Assembly (NCBI RefSeq): GCF_007558865.1
Contig: NZ_VLPK01000002.1
Coordinates: forward strand, 372,001 to 436,000
From: Mucilaginibacter corticis
GTDB taxonomy: Bacteria; Bacteroidota; Bacteroidia; Sphingobacteriales; Sphingobacteriaceae
Length of the DNA: 64,000 bases
Reading direction: 5' to 3'
Part shown: one piece after another, positions 37,808-46,987 of the stretch
Layout of the letters: each line of letters starts with the position of its first letter
Position numbering within the stretch: position 1 is the first letter of the stretch
The notes under the pieces: generated by a model
Database searches by the model: none
Told to the model about the DNA's origin: nothing
What the model saw: only the letters and a program-made list of their open reading frames with translations
Program-made: the position numbers and the translations under genes

Positions 37808-38084
37808 AATATGCCGCAAATATATAAAATTGATTTAACGCTGCCAGCGGCTACGGTAAAAGAATATCGCGTTAGCTAAAATTTAATGCCGGGCACAGGT
37901 TTAGCACTTTTTAACTATCCATATCAAATGTTTTTTATATCATCGTATAAAACAAATACGTCAAGGCCGCCATGGCTAACCCGGTGAATAGTTTGCGGTC
38001 TGAAGGGTAAGACTAAATAACAGGCTATTTAAAATGTTAATTTAAACACTATCTTTATGTTGACATTTAAATTGCCAATTATAA

Positions 38085-40877
38085 ATGCGCCTAAACAGAT
38101 TATTTTATTTCCTTGCTTTGTTGCTGGTTTTACCTGTGTATGTCTTTGGACAAAAAGTTCCTGTAGCGCCAACTATGCTGTTAGATATTGCCGGGCAGGA
38201 GTATCTAATTTCTTATTATAAATTTGATGCTCAAGGCAATATTTACGTCGCAGGCGGGCAGGAATATCCTTATGTAGCTAAATTCAGCGCCAATGGTGCC
38301 CTTGTTTGGCTAAAAACATTTGTTGATAGGACGGAGTGGGATGTACAAGGCCTTGATATTGACCGTAACGGCAACCTTACCGTGATTGGTCGGAAAGTTC
38401 CTGTAAGACAGGATAGTCATTACAGCTCAAATTTTTATCTCGATGCTTTTGTTTTGCATCTTGACAACAATGGAAACGATTTGTGGGAAAAATCTGTTGA
38501 AAGCGGCAGCAAAAATATACCGATAGACCTTAGCCACGCTAATAAATATAACGATATACAAACAGGATATAATGTAACCAGCGACAACGCCGGAAATTTA
38601 ATAGCTGTTTTTTCATTCGCGGGATCACCCGACGTTGACGGAAATATAACAGCCAAAGGTACATTGGATGGTTTGGTAGTAAAGTATGATGCTAACGGTA
38701 AAGTAATATGGAAATTTAACCTTGGGGCAACCGGCGGACCACCAGGTGGGTATGATAATTTCGCGGTAGCAGCAGCGGTTGATAAACAAAATAATATTAT
38801 TGTTGCAGGCTACACCAACGGTATGGTTAACTATAATCCTTTGGGTACTCCGGTTAATATTACCGGAAATTCTTCTATGTTTTTAGCCAAGTATTCGCCA
38901 GCCGGCATATTGCAATGGATCAAGACCATTGATGGTAATATGCTAGATGCTAACATTACGCTGGCTTTAGATGGCCAGGATAACATTTATCTGAATGGCG
39001 CATTTAAAAACCCGATGGATTTCGGTGTCGCGCCAACGCTAATACCAACATCTTACAATACCCAGGATATATTTATTGCAAAATATTCACCGACCGGTAA
39101 TTTGTTGTATCATAAAAGCATGGGTGGTACAGCTAGTACTGTGATTAACCGTGGAATAACGACGGGGCCCGATAACAGTTTATACCTTACCGGAGATTTT
39201 AACGGTAAGGTCGATCTTGATCCGTCTTCATCTGTAGCCGAGCTCAATTCCAAAGGGACGGTCAGTATGTTTTTGGCAAAATATGATGATAATGGTAACT
39301 ATCAATGGGCATTTGGCGTACCTGGTTTTGGTTCTGATGCACGGCTTGACATTGTAGATGATGGTGGAACGCTTGATTTTAGAGATTATGCTGGTGGGTT
39401 ATTTGCTTCCGGCCCCCGGTATATAAATGTAAACAGCAGCAATGAAATATTTGTAGCCGGTGCTTTTAAATCAACTGTTAATTTTGACGGTACAGGATGC
39501 GGGGTTAGTAACCTGACTGCCCGGGGCGTTAACGGAAATAACGATATGTTTGTAGTACGTTACACGCCTACAACAGAAAAACCGGTTACCAATAATACGG
39601 TAACCACACCGGTTGTAACCGGTATTTGCCCCGGCGATGATCCCGCTCTTATAAGCGGCAGCACACCAATTAGTAATGGTAATAGCTATACTTACCAATG
39701 GCAGCAATCAACGGATAGTTTAATCTTTACAGACATTGCCGGCGCGGTATCAAAAGATTTTACCCCGAAGGCAATAACGGCAAAAACTTATTACCGCCGC
39801 AGGCTGGTTGTATCGGCATGTGCAGCACCCAATGTCAGCAATGTAGTTAAACTAACCCTTTTAACGCCTGCATACGCCAATACCATTACCGCTCCGGCTG
39901 TCACCAGTTTTTGTAATACCGGCGATGCGGATCTGATCCGTGGCTCTGTGCCGAAAGCCGTAGGCGATGTTACCTACCAATGGCAACAATCAACAGACAA
40001 TATTAGCTTTACCGATATCAGCGGGGCCATAGCAAAAGAATATGATCCGCCGCCGCTTAGTGTTACTACTTATTACAGGCGCCTGATCAACAATTCTCCC
40101 TGTAGTATCGGTGTGCCGGGCAATACGGTTACCATTACCATTAATCAGTTGTCAGCAACAGTATCAGCCGAACAAACCATTTGTATGGGCAGCAGTGTCG
40201 CGCTGAATGCTGCCGGGGGGATACGGTATTCATGGTCGCCGGCTGCAGGCTTATCATCGGCCGATGTTGCGTCGCCGGTAGCTAACCCGAATGTTACTAC
40301 TACTTACAGCGTTAACATTTATAATGGCGACTGTAGTACCACGCTTCAAGCTAAAGTAAATGTAGTAGGCCGGCCAACGGTTGATGCCGGGCCTGATCAG
40401 GAAATTCTGAGTGGCGATAAGGTGCAATTAAATGCACAGGTAAACAATGCGGAGGGCGCTACCTACAGTTGGACACCAACCACTTATCTTGATGACCCAA
40501 ACATTGCCAACCCAATCGCAAGCCCGTTAACAAATATTACTTACCGGCTTACGGTAACATCGGCACAGGGCTGCTTTATCGCGAGCGATGAGGTGGCTAT
40601 CAAAGTGCGCGCAAAATTGATCGTTCCCAATACTTTTACACCAAATGGCGATGGTGTGAATGATCTGTTAATCATTGATGGCTTAGATGTCTTCAAACAA
40701 AGCCTGCTGACCATTTTTAACCGTAACGGACAAGAGGTATTCAAAAGCCAGGCCTATCCAAAGCCCTGGGACGGCGCGCGTAAGGGTAAACCTGTACCCA
40801 TGGGTACATATTACTATGTAATTGATCTTAAAGATGGATCAAAGCCGTTATCGGGCTGGGTTACAATTGTCAGGTAA
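38085..40877 (+). CDS. Large type IX-secreted protein with beta-propeller and Ig-like repeats
   Basis: Protein of 930 residues. Signal peptide 1-22 (PVYVFG-Q). Residues about 30-500 hold repeated SBBP-type units (GNIYVAGG, NNIIVAGYTNG, NSLYLTGDFNGKV), suggesting a beta-propeller. Residues about 510-790 contain Ig-like modules with two near-identical YQWQQSTDxxxFTDI segments and a PKD-like module. The C terminus is the gliding-motility type B sorting domain (NTFTPNGDGVNDLL, then IFNRNGQEVF and WDGARKGKPVPMGTYYYVI). It should be exported by the type IX system and held at the surface or released. No catalytic domain seen; probably binding or adhesion. Confidence 0.93.
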   Translation: MRLNRLFYFLALLLVLPVYVFGQKVPVAPTMLLDIAGQEYLISYYKFDAQGNIYVAGGQEYPYVAKFSANGALVWLKTFVDRTEWDVQGLDIDRNGNLTVIGRKVPVRQDSHYSSNFYLDAFVLHLDNNGNDLWEKSVESGSKNIPIDLSHANKYNDIQTGYNVTSDNAGNLIAVFSFAGSPDVDGNITAKGTLDGLVVKYDANGKVIWKFNLGATGGPPGGYDNFAVAAAVDKQNNIIVAGYTNGMVNYNPLGTPVNITGNSSMFLAKYSPAGILQWIKTIDGNMLDANITLALDGQDNIYLNGAFKNPMDFGVAPTLIPTSYNTQDIFIAKYSPTGNLLYHKSMGGTASTVINRGITTGPDNSLYLTGDFNGKVDLDPSSSVAELNSKGTVSMFLAKYDDNGNYQWAFGVPGFGSDARLDIVDDGGTLDFRDYAGGLFASGPRYINVNSSNEIFVAGAFKSTVNFDGTGCGVSNLTARGVNGNNDMFVVRYTPTTEKPVTNNTVTTPVVTGICPGDDPALISGSTPISNGNSYTYQWQQSTDSLIFTDIAGAVSKDFTPKAITAKTYYRRRLVVSACAAPNVSNVVKLTLLTPAYANTITAPAVTSFCNTGDADLIRGSVPKAVGDVTYQWQQSTDNISFTDISGAIAKEYDPPPLSVTTYYRRLINNSPCSIGVPGNTVTITINQLSATVSAEQTICMGSSVALNAAGGIRYSWSPAAGLSSADVASPVANPNVTTTYSVNIYNGDCSTTLQAKVNVVGRPTVDAGPDQEILSGDKVQLNAQVNNAEGATYSWTPTTYLDDPNIANPIASPLTNITYRLTVTSAQGCFIASDEVAIKVRAKLIVPNTFTPNGDGVNDLLIIDGLDVFKQSLLTIFNRNGQEVFKSQAYPKPWDGARKGKPVPMGTYYYVIDLKDGSKPLSGWVTIVR

Positions 40878-40996
40878 TATTTAAAAGTGTGACAGATCAA
40901 AACTTTAATTACTATTTACTATTTATATGTTAACATCGGCCAATAAGACATTACTATAACATTTTAGATGGCCGACTATAAATCAGACTTAAAAAC

Positions 40997-41350
40997 ATGA
41001 ACACCCTACCTGAAATTGCCAACAGACTGACCTCATTATGTAACGAGCGGAAATTTGTTGAAGCTTATACTGAATTGTACGATGATAACGCGGTAAGTAT
41101 CGACCCGAACAATAATAATGAACCCATAACAGGTCTGCATAACCTAATAGAGCGCGAAAAGCAATTCCTGGCAAATGTTGAGATCCATGACATCAACGTA
41201 TCTGACCCGATTTTTGCCGAAAGCTATTTCAGCGTGATTTTAAGCATGAACTTTACAGTGAAAGGGCAGGAACGCAAAACCATAGAAGAGGTTTGCGTAT
41301 ATAAGGTTGAGAACGGAAAGATCATTAGCCAGCAGTTTTTTATAGGGTAA
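40997..41350 (+). CDS. SnoaL-like / NTF2-fold small protein
   Basis: Protein of 117 residues with the NTF2-like pattern: N-terminal helix pair (ERKFVEAYTELYDDNAVSIDP), EPITGLHNLIEREKQFL, then curved strands ending VYKVENGKIISQQFFIG. Such proteins bind small ligands or serve as isomerases; no specific function can be given. Stands alone between a secreted protein gene and a repeat region. Confidence 0.8.
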   Translation: MNTLPEIANRLTSLCNERKFVEAYTELYDDNAVSIDPNNNNEPITGLHNLIEREKQFLANVEIHDINVSDPIFAESYFSVILSMNFTVKGQERKTIEEVCVYKVENGKIISQQFFIG

Positions 41351-41524
41351 TTTGAGCCAAGCAATTGTTACTGGTCGAATTATTGCGTTTTTTTCCGTAC
41401 CTTTATTAGCATCAGTAAAGGTGCTCTCCGATATATCATTGCTCATTTTCAAATAAGCAAAAAGCAAGTAAACAAACAGGTTTTATTATTAAGTGGTTGA
41501 TATATAGATATTTATATCTATTTT

Positions 41525-41692
41525 TTACTACCGGCATCAGACCGAATACCCGAAAAACGGGTAAAATTACTACCGGTAAAAGCCCCGATACCCGATAAAT
41601 GCCATTTTTTACTACCGGCAAAAAAACAGATACCCGGAAAATGGTCAAAATTACTACCGGTAACCGTTGCAATGCCGGTAATAAATAATTGT
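41525..41692. repeat. 42-bp tandem repeat, four copies, in a gene-free stretch
   Basis: The decamer ttactaccgg starts exactly every 42 bp at 41525, 41567, 41609 and 41651. Copies 1 and 3 continue CA and copies 2 and 4 TA, giving an 84-bp higher order. Copies 1-3 also carry ATACCCG at the same phase, and copy 1 can fold as TACCCG-AAAAA-CGGGTA. The rest of the 390-bp gap (41351-41740) is AT-rich with no gene. Confidence 0.85.
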
Positions 41693-41740
41693 GCAGATTA
41701 TTTAAAATGTTTTCTGCGCTCAATCGTCTACCACCTTATA

Positions 41741-42916
41741 ATGAAGAAAAGAGTTCTGTACATCGTATTGCTTTGGCTGTTTGCCGACGCTTATTTTTTT
41801 AACGCTGTTACTACCTTAACAGCTAACCCTATCTGGCACTGGGTTTATTGGTCTGCCGATATTTTAATTGCTACAGGTGTTATCACCATCATATTTGGCC
41901 GCCGGGGCAGCGAGCCGCCAAGAGCTATCTCGTGGTTAATGGGGCTGATGTTATTATCTGCCGTACCCAAGATCCTGGGGATGCCGGTTTTATTGATCGA
42001 AGATATTACAAGGCTGTTCAGGGGTTTTCCGCCGCGCAGTGTTTGGGTAAGCGAGCTGGCGCTGGTGGTGGCTGCTATCCCGTTCTTTGGCTTATTGTTC
42101 GGCTTAACGCGCGGGCGTCATCATTACCAAATACATAAGCACACCTTATACTTCCCTGACCTGCCCGAAGCGTTTGACGGCTTTACCCTGACCCAACTGT
42201 CAGACATCCACGCCGGCAGTTTCTCTGATGCTAAAGGCGTTAATAAGGGCATTGATATGGTAAACGCGCAAAACAGCGACCTGATCTTGTTCACCGGTGA
42301 TATGGTGAACAACAAGGCATCAGAAATGACACCATGGATCAATGATTTCGCGCGATTACAAGCGCCATACGGCAAATACTCGGTATTAGGTAACCATGAC
42401 TACGGCGATTATGTGAAGTGGGAGAGCGAGGCCGTTAAGGACGCTAACTTGGTTAGCCTAAAAGGTGTGCACAAGCAAATAGGGTTCAGGCTGTTGCTTG
42501 ACGAAGCCGTTGAAATTGAAAAGGACGGGCAAACCATCACGCTGATAGGGGTAGAGAATTGGGGTAAAGGCGGTTTCCATAAATACGGCGATCTTGAAAA
42601 AGCCGTTGCTAAGGTAGACGATAGCCAGGTAAAGATCCTGATGTCGCATGACCCATCACACTGGGAAGCCAAAACGCTAAACCACTTAAAACATATCCAT
42701 TTAACTCTGTCGGGCCATACGCATGGTATGCAGTTTGGCATCGAACTGTTTGGCTTTAAGTGGAGCCCTGTTAAATATGTTTACAAGCAATGGGCCGGCC
42801 TGTATAAGCAAAAAGACAGGTACCTGTATGTAAACCGCGGTTTCGGTTTCATAGGCCTTAAAGGCCGGGTAGGCATCTGGCCCGAAATTACCGTGCTTAC
42901 CTTGAAAAAAGGGTAG
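41741..42916 (+). CDS. Membrane-anchored metallophosphoesterase (YkuE/YaeI-like)
   Basis: Protein of 391 residues from ATG 41741 (MKKRVLYIVLL); the longer frame runs into the repeat. Four hydrophobic segments lie within the first 130 residues. The calcineurin-type domain follows, with LTQLSDIHAGS, DLILFTGDMVNN, YSVLGNHDYG, MSHDPSHWE and LSGHTHGMQFG supplying the two-metal site. Bacterial relatives act on lipid phosphates such as UDP-diacylglucosamine or similar, but the substrate is not settled here. Confidence 0.92.
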   Translation: MKKRVLYIVLLWLFADAYFFNAVTTLTANPIWHWVYWSADILIATGVITIIFGRRGSEPPRAISWLMGLMLLSAVPKILGMPVLLIEDITRLFRGFPPRSVWVSELALVVAAIPFFGLLFGLTRGRHHYQIHKHTLYFPDLPEAFDGFTLTQLSDIHAGSFSDAKGVNKGIDMVNAQNSDLILFTGDMVNNKASEMTPWINDFARLQAPYGKYSVLGNHDYGDYVKWESEAVKDANLVSLKGVHKQIGFRLLLDEAVEIEKDGQTITLIGVENWGKGGFHKYGDLEKAVAKVDDSQVKILMSHDPSHWEAKTLNHLKHIHLTLSGHTHGMQFGIELFGFKWSPVKYVYKQWAGLYKQKDRYLYVNRGFGFIGLKGRVGIWPEITVLTLKKG

Positions 42917-42924
42917 CCCCTCCG

Positions 42925-42938
42925 CCCCCTAAAGGGGG
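42925..42938. repeat. REP-like dyad, left copy
   Basis: CCCCCTAAAGGGGG, with GCCCCTCCG before it, right after the phosphoesterase stop. A second copy in inverted setting lies at 43015-43028 on the other side of a terminator. Confidence 0.6.
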
Positions 42939-42961
42939 GACTTTTGAAATAGCAGTTATAA

Positions 42962-43003
42962 AAAAAACAAAGCGTCTTGATTTACTAAGACGCTTTGTTT
43001 TTT
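42962..43003. terminator. Bidirectional terminator between phosphoesterase and ychF
   Basis: A 17-bp perfect stem, AAAAAACAAAGCGTCTT (42962-42978) with 42987-43003, 8-nt loop and six T at the end. It serves both convergent genes. Confidence 0.92.
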
Positions 43004-43014
43004 GAGTTGTTGCT

Positions 43015-43028
43015 CCCCCTGAAGGGGG
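43015..43028. repeat. REP-like dyad, right copy
   Basis: CCCCCTGAAGGGGG followed by CTGGGGGAC. Read on the minus strand it resembles the copy at 42925-42938, so the two flank the terminator as an inverted pair. Confidence 0.6.
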
Positions 43029-43036
43029 CTGGGGGA

Positions 43037-44140
43037 CTAAACGTTAAACCTAAAGTGCATAATGTCGCCATCGGCAACTACGTAGGTCTTACCTTCAATG
43101 CCTAATTTACCGGCTTCTTTTATAGCAGCTTCAGATCCGTTGTATTTAACAAAGTCCTCGTACTTGATCACCTCGGCACGGATAAAGCCTTTTTCAAAAT
43201 CGGTATGGATAACGCCTGCAGCCTGTGGGGCGGTAAAGCCTTGGGTGATGGTCCAGGCGCGTACTTCCTGCACACCTGCGGTAAAATAGGTTGCCAGGTT
43301 AAGCAGCTTATAAGCCGCTTTTATCAGCTTGTTAACGCCCGACTCGCTAAGGCCCATATCGGCCAAAAACATTTCACGCTCTTCAAATGATTCAAGTTCG
43401 GCTATCTCGGCCTCTATTTGTGCCGATATCACCAACACACCGGCGTTCTCGTCTTTTACGGCTTCTTTAACCTTGTCTACATAGGCGTTCCCGGTGTTTA
43501 CAGAACCTTCGTCAACGTTACAAACGTAAAGTACTGGCTTTGCGGTTAACAGCCACAGGTCGGCAATGTATTCTTTATCTTCTTCGGCAACCGGCGCTGT
43601 ACGTGCTGACTTGCCTTTAAGCAAATGCTCTTTGTAAATAGTTAAAACGTCGAAGGTCTTTTTAGCCTCTTTGTCACCACCGGTTTTGGCCATTTTTTCA
43701 ACCTTCTGGATCTTCTTCTCAATACTGTCAAGATCCTTTAGTTGTAGCTCGGTATCAATGATCTCTTTGTCACGGATAGGGTCAACGCTACCGTCAACAT
43801 GGATAACATTATCATTATCAAAGCAGCGTAATACGTGTAATATAGCGTTGGTAGCGCGGATATTACCTAAAAACTGGTTGCCCAAACCTTCGCCTTTGCT
43901 GGCGCCTTTTACCAAACCGGCTATGTCAACTATCTCTATTGTATTAGGCACGATAGATTTAGGTTGTACTATCTCGACCAGTTTTGTCAACCGCTCATCA
44001 GGTACGGTAATTACGCCCACATTTGGCTCGATAGTACAGAACGGAAAGTTAGCCGCCTGTGCCTTGGCGTTTGATAAGCAATTAAAAAGAGTTGATTTTC
44101 CTACATTTGGCAAACCCACTATACCACATTGTAAAGCCAT
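43037..44140 (-). CDS. ychF: YchF/OLA1-family ribosome-associated ATPase
   Basis: Protein of 367 residues, family length. P-loop GLPNVGKST (residues 8-16), G3 DIAGLVKGAS, and the altered G4 motif NVDE instead of NKxD, which is why the family prefers ATP. The C-terminal TGS domain (about 280-365, WTITQGFTAPQAAGVIHTDFEKGFIRAEVI) is intact. It binds the ribosome and acts in translation and stress response. Confidence 0.97.
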   Translation of the reverse strand: MALQCGIVGLPNVGKSTLFNCLSNAKAQAANFPFCTIEPNVGVITVPDERLTKLVEIVQPKSIVPNTIEIVDIAGLVKGASKGEGLGNQFLGNIRATNAILHVLRCFDNDNVIHVDGSVDPIRDKEIIDTELQLKDLDSIEKKIQKVEKMAKTGGDKEAKKTFDVLTIYKEHLLKGKSARTAPVAEEDKEYIADLWLLTAKPVLYVCNVDEGSVNTGNAYVDKVKEAVKDENAGVLVISAQIEAEIAELESFEEREMFLADMGLSESGVNKLIKAAYKLLNLATYFTAGVQEVRAWTITQGFTAPQAAGVIHTDFEKGFIRAEVIKYEDFVKYNGSEAAIKEAGKLGIEGKTYVVADGDIMHFRFNV

Positions 44141-44151
44141 ATTTTATTTAA

Positions 44152-44220
44152 AAGAATCAAGAGTTAAGAATCAAGAGCCAAGACAAATTCAAAAGTCTTT
44201 GTTCCTGACTCTTGATTCTT
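44152..44220. repeat. AAGAATCAAGAG repeat, two direct and one inverted copy
   Basis: aagaatcaagag occurs at 44152-44163 and 44166-44177, and its reverse complement at 44209-44220, so this can form a hairpin upstream of ychF in the divergent ychF-mgtE gap. A related pair occurs at 63628-63718. Confidence 0.7.
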
Positions 44221-44335
44221 GTCTCTCTAAAATTTGCGCAAAGATAACAGAAAATACTACCTTATAATTTGAAAAAATAAACGACTTTTGCAGCAAGTCA
44301 TCAGAAATTAAAAAATATGTAAAGCGGGTACCCAT

Positions 44336-45778
44336 ATGGAAGAAATGGTTGAACAAATAGAATTGTTGCTTGAGCAAAAAGACGAACAACAACTTCAGGA
44401 ATACCTTAACAACCTTAATATATCAGATGTTGAAGAGCTGATAGATGAACTTCCGCAACATGGGCCGCTGTTTATTGAAACGTTGTCGCTTAACCGCGCG
44501 GTTAACGTTTTCCGCATATTAGACTTCCCTACGCAGGAGCGGATCATCAAAAAACTTCCGGGCAAAAAGATCGCAGAGATCATAAATGAGCTGCCGCCGG
44601 ATGACCGCACCTCATTTTTTAGCGAGTTACATGGTGACGCTGTAAAAGCATTGATCCTGCACCTTTCGCCCGCCGACCGGAAAGAAGCGTTATCCCTGTT
44701 AGGTTATGACGAATACAGCGTTGGCCGATTAATGACCCCTGATTATATCGCCGTCAAAAAAAGCTGGGATGTTAACCGTGTACTGGCTCATATCAGGCAG
44801 TTTGGTAAAAACTCTGAGACCATTGATGTAATTTATGTGTTGGGCGATAAAGGTGTCCTGCTTGATGATATCCGTATCCGTGAGATCTTATTGGTAGACC
44901 CGACTACCAAAATAAGCCAGTTAATGGATGGGCGGCTGATAGCGCTTAAAGCGACAGATCCGCAGGAAGAAGCTATCAATGTGTTCAGGATGAATAACCG
45001 CACGGCGCTACCGGTTACCGATGATCAGGACGTTTTGCTGGGGATTGTAACTGTAGACGATATCTTATGGATAGCTAACGAAGAGTACACCGAGGATATC
45101 CAGAAGATAGGTGGTACAGAAGCATTGGATGAGCCATACCTGGATATTAACTTGTTCAGACTGGTTAGAAAACGTGTGGGCTGGCTGATCATACTCTTTT
45201 TGAGCGAGATGCTTACATCAACTGCCATGCAGTATTTTAATGACGAGATAGCTGTGGTGATCCAGCTGACATTCTTTATTCCGCTTATTATGTCCAGCGG
45301 GGGTAACAGCGGGTCGCAGGCGTCAACCTTGATCATCCAGGCAATGGCGCTTGGTGAAGTTACCATATCAGACTGGTGGCGGGTTATGCGCCGCGAGATC
45401 CTTTCAGGCCTGATGCTGGGAGCCATATTGGGTTTAATTGGCTTTTTACGGATAATTTTATGGAGCACGTTCAGTAATATTTATGGCGCGCATCCATTAT
45501 TGATAGCTTGTACTGTAGGGTTTTCATTAGTAGGTATTGTGCTGTGGGGATCACTCGCAGGTTCAATGCTGCCGATATTGATGAAACGGTTAAAACTTGA
45601 TCCGGCAACTTCATCCGCCCCGTTTGTGGCTACCCTGGTTGATGTTACCGGCCTGATCATTTACTTTAGCATGGCACTTGTGGTAATGCATGATGTTTTG
45701 CACCCGGCTGTAAAACATGCGGGATTAATAAATTACATGGTGCCACAAAAAATGATATTCCAATATTGTTTAACATAG
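44336..45778 (+). CDS. mgtE: Magnesium transporter MgtE
   Basis: Protein of 480 residues with the family order: MgtE N-terminal superhelix (about 1-130, with LPPDDRTSFFSEL), a pair of CBS domains (about 135-260, SVGRLMTPDYIAV and NNRTALPVTDDQDVLLGIVTVDDI), and five membrane helices (about 280-475), including FIPLIMSSGGNSGSQAS, the ion-pore helix. It imports Mg2+ down its gradient; the cytoplasmic domains close the pore when internal Mg2+ is high. Confidence 0.97.
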   Translation: MEEMVEQIELLLEQKDEQQLQEYLNNLNISDVEELIDELPQHGPLFIETLSLNRAVNVFRILDFPTQERIIKKLPGKKIAEIINELPPDDRTSFFSELHGDAVKALILHLSPADRKEALSLLGYDEYSVGRLMTPDYIAVKKSWDVNRVLAHIRQFGKNSETIDVIYVLGDKGVLLDDIRIREILLVDPTTKISQLMDGRLIALKATDPQEEAINVFRMNNRTALPVTDDQDVLLGIVTVDDILWIANEEYTEDIQKIGGTEALDEPYLDINLFRLVRKRVGWLIILFLSEMLTSTAMQYFNDEIAVVIQLTFFIPLIMSSGGNSGSQASTLIIQAMALGEVTISDWWRVMRREILSGLMLGAILGLIGFLRIILWSTFSNIYGAHPLLIACTVGFSLVGIVLWGSLAGSMLPILMKRLKLDPATSSAPFVATLVDVTGLIIYFSMALVVMHDVLHPAVKHAGLINYMVPQKMIFQYCLT

Positions 45779-45890
45779 CTTTATAGTTTAAATAAATTTT
45801 ACTTTTAAGGTAATGTATTTAAATCCGGCTTCAAATATTAACTTTTATTACTCTGCCAAATTATTATCTTAGGCACACTAAAGCCAAACA

Positions 45891-46445
45891 ATGAGAAACA
45901 GTGACAAATCAGAACCATTCGTACTTATAACCAAACCTCAAGAATTAGTATTAACGGGCACTGCTTTACAAAATTTACAACAAACAGGCAGATGGGCCAG
46001 ATTTTTAGGTATAACCGGCTTTATTAGCTCAGCTATTTTGTTTCTGTTCGGGATATTTTTTGTTAGTATAGTTAATATCATATATAAACACCCCACAACA
46101 TACTACCGCATGCTTGATCTGTATGGTGTGCATGGCTATCGTTTCAGGCGGCCGCCTTTTATTTACAGTGGGTTTATGATATTCCTGTATACCGGCGTTT
46201 CAATATTTACATTCTTCATTTCATTTTATATCTATCAATTTGGTAATGATGTAAAAATTGCCATAGCTAACAATAGCGTCCCGCAATTGAGCCTTGTTTT
46301 TAGTAAGCTGAAAATATTCTTTAAACGTACCGGCTTTATTGTGATATGCTTTATTATAGCGTCAGTTATTGTAGCAATTTACCTGGGGGTAAATATTTAC
46401 ATTATCCGCAGCAGTCCTGATTTTGCTAAACCGGGCTTACAATAA
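45891..46445 (+). CDS. Small membrane protein, DUF5362-like
   Basis: Protein of 184 residues. A soluble N terminus (residues 1-35) is followed by three or four membrane helices (about 42-70, 95-120, 145-172). The pattern GRWARFLGITGFISSAILFLFG and the FKRTGFIVICFII end resemble DUF5362 membrane proteins of Bacteroidota. No function known. It ends at a terminator 12 bp downstream. Confidence 0.75.
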   Translation: MRNSDKSEPFVLITKPQELVLTGTALQNLQQTGRWARFLGITGFISSAILFLFGIFFVSIVNIIYKHPTTYYRMLDLYGVHGYRFRRPPFIYSGFMIFLYTGVSIFTFFISFYIYQFGNDVKIAIANNSVPQLSLVFSKLKIFFKRTGFIVICFIIASVIVAIYLGVNIYIIRSSPDFAKPGLQ

Positions 46446-46456
46446 CAAGCACAAAA

Positions 46457-46484
46457 AAAAGGCCTGCTAATTAGCAAGTCTTTT
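46457..46484. terminator. Terminator after the DUF5362-like gene
   Basis: Stem 46457-46470 with 46471-46484 (AAAAGGCCTGCTAA against TTAGCAAGTCTTTT, with one mismatch and a G-T pair), with T runs after it; convergent with the PUR-like gene. Confidence 0.65.
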
Positions 46485-46521
46485 CTTTTCAGGTTTATAA
46501 TAAAGTTTGAGTTGGTTTTAA

Positions 46522-46857
46522 CTATAAATTCTCAAATGAAAAATCATCGTCAGCTGTTGCTTTGGCAGCTTCGGGCGTTTCGCTAAATTCATAACGCTTT
46601 TCAACAACTTCCTGGTTCTCTTTAATGTAATCGATGGTTCCGTTTAGTCCTTCAACAAATTTTTCGAAATCTTCTTTGTATAAAAATATTTTGTGTTTAA
46701 TAAACACGCCATCTTCCAATCTCTTTTTGCTTTCTGTGATAGTTACGTAATAGTCGTTTGATCGTGTTGCCTTAACATCAAAAAAATAAGTCCTTTTACC
46801 TGCTCTTACCTTCTTTGAAAAAACTTCTTCGCGCTCTCTGTTGTCAAAATCTCCCAT
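46522..46857 (-). CDS. PUR-alpha-like nucleic-acid-binding protein (DUF3276)
   Basis: Protein of 111 residues with the PUR fold sequence typical of Bacteroidota and spirochaetes: EEVFSKKVRAGKRTYFFDVKATRSNDYYVTITESKK, then HKIFLYKEDFEKFVEGL. Members bind single-stranded DNA or RNA. The acidic tail (TADDDFSFENL) is normal for the family. Single gene. Confidence 0.92.
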   Translation of the reverse strand: MGDFDNREREEVFSKKVRAGKRTYFFDVKATRSNDYYVTITESKKRLEDGVFIKHKIFLYKEDFEKFVEGLNGTIDYIKENQEVVEKRYEFSETPEAAKATADDDFSFENL

Positions 46858-46987
46858 ACTTATTGTTGTTGTAGTTTAGTTTTATTAGGCATAAATATAA
46901 ATAATTTTTCAAAGCGGAAGTATTAAAACAAATATTATTGTCTTTTTTTAAGCGATTAAGCGTAAAAATCACTTATATTCTTCTTTT

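Noticed and set aside
41525..41692. CRISPR array
   Set aside because: The period is constant, but the conserved part is only about 10-17 bp, spacers are related, and no cas gene is near.
41436..41723. 95-codon minus-strand frame with 14-residue repeats
   Set aside because: It is produced by the 42-bp DNA repeat, which is open in this frame. No signal, family or operon context supports it as a gene, and the ends are unlike protein.
43671..44267. 198-codon plus-strand frame
   Set aside because: Lies fully opposite the well-supported ychF gene and reads as an antisense shadow rich in Ser and Thr.
45025..45468. 147-codon minus-strand frame
   Set aside because: Antisense shadow of mgtE; no family features.
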